Assembly: GCA_964635015.1 (NCBI GenBank)
Contig: CAZWMS010000055.1
Span: 1-6,127 of the forward strand
DNA: 6,127 bases
Reading direction: 5' to 3'
From: CAJWPI01 sp964635015
Lineage (GTDB): Bacteria; Pseudomonadota; Gammaproteobacteria; Magnimaribacterales; Magnimaribacteraceae
A program made the translations under genes and the position numbers. The notes under the pieces are model-generated. The model saw only the letters and a program-made list of their open reading frames with translations. It did not search any database and was not told the origin of the DNA. Positions 5,965 to 6,127 of this stretch are shown here, in pieces. How positions within the stretch are numbered: the stretch's first letter is position 1; every line of letters begins with the position of its first letter.

Positions 5965-6127
5965 AAGGTCAAGCCTATCGAGCAATTAGTACAGGTTAGC
6001 TGAACACCTTACAGTGCTTGCACACCCTGCCTATCAACGTCCTAGTCTTGAACGGCTCTTTAAGGACCCGAAAGTCCAGGGAAATCTAGTCTTGAAGGAG
6101 GCTTCTCGCTTAGATGCTTTCAGCGAT
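5965..6127 (-). rRNA. rrl: 23S ribosomal RNA, 3' end only
   Basis: On the - strand the sequence ends with the conserved 23S tail: ATCGCTGAAAGCATCTAAGC near the window edge, then ACGTTGATAGGCAGGGTGTG and the terminal GGCTTGACCTT. About 163 nt of the 3' domain are present and the gene continues beyond the window. The order 23S then 5S on the same strand is the usual bacterial rRNA operon order. Confidence 0.96.

Overview
The window is AT-rich chromosomal DNA with tightly packed genes. It ends in the 3' part of a 23S rRNA and a 5S rRNA, both close to the gammaproteobacterial pattern. Together with a surface-anchored subtilase autotransporter, a long glutathione S-transferase and short intergenic gaps, this suggests a free-living, probably marine gammaproteobacterium of the streamlined AT-rich kind (SAR86-like lineages fit). 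That placement is inference. No mobile element, CRISPR array, integrase or tRNA is visible.

Layout, left to right. (1) Positions 1-647, + strand: the 3' part of a ferritin-like diiron protein gene, whose frame is open from the window edge. (2) Positions 636-4872, - strand: a compact three-gene run read right to left. It holds a glyoxalase/VOC-family protein (4872-4120), a lipid-anchored subtilisin-like autotransporter protease (4135-1682) and a glutathione S-transferase (1661-636). The VOC and protease genes overlap, the protease-GST gap is 20 nt, and the GST gene overlaps the ferritin-like gene tail to tail by 12 bp. (3) Positions 4873-4937: a 65-bp divergent intergenic region. (4) Positions 4938-5774, + strand: a type II pantothenate kinase-like gene. 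(5) A strong symmetric hairpin, 5750-5785, overlaps the kinase stop codon and is flanked by A and T tracts, so it can end transcription from both sides. (6) 5S rRNA (5791-5909, -), a 55-nt spacer, and 23S rRNA (5965 to the window edge, -).

The most notable point is the VOC/protease junction. The protease has no ATG, GTG or TTG start that keeps its signal peptide. Reading back to AUU at 4135 restores a textbook lipoprotein signal peptide (Cys20 in an LAAC lipobox). An 8-base perfect Shine-Dalgarno, AGGAGGTG, lies 4 nt upstream of this AUU. The same short stretch also carries a canonical -1 slippery heptamer, T TTA AAT, just before the VOC stop codon, 10 nt after that Shine-Dalgarno. The junction is therefore either a rare AUU start coupled to the upstream gene or a frameshift site. 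AUU initiation is the simpler reading.

The three - strand genes share no obvious pathway: a possible metal-dependent VOC enzyme, a surface maturation protease and a detoxification-type transferase. The kinase acts in coenzyme A synthesis, but two of its usually conserved active-site positions look altered.
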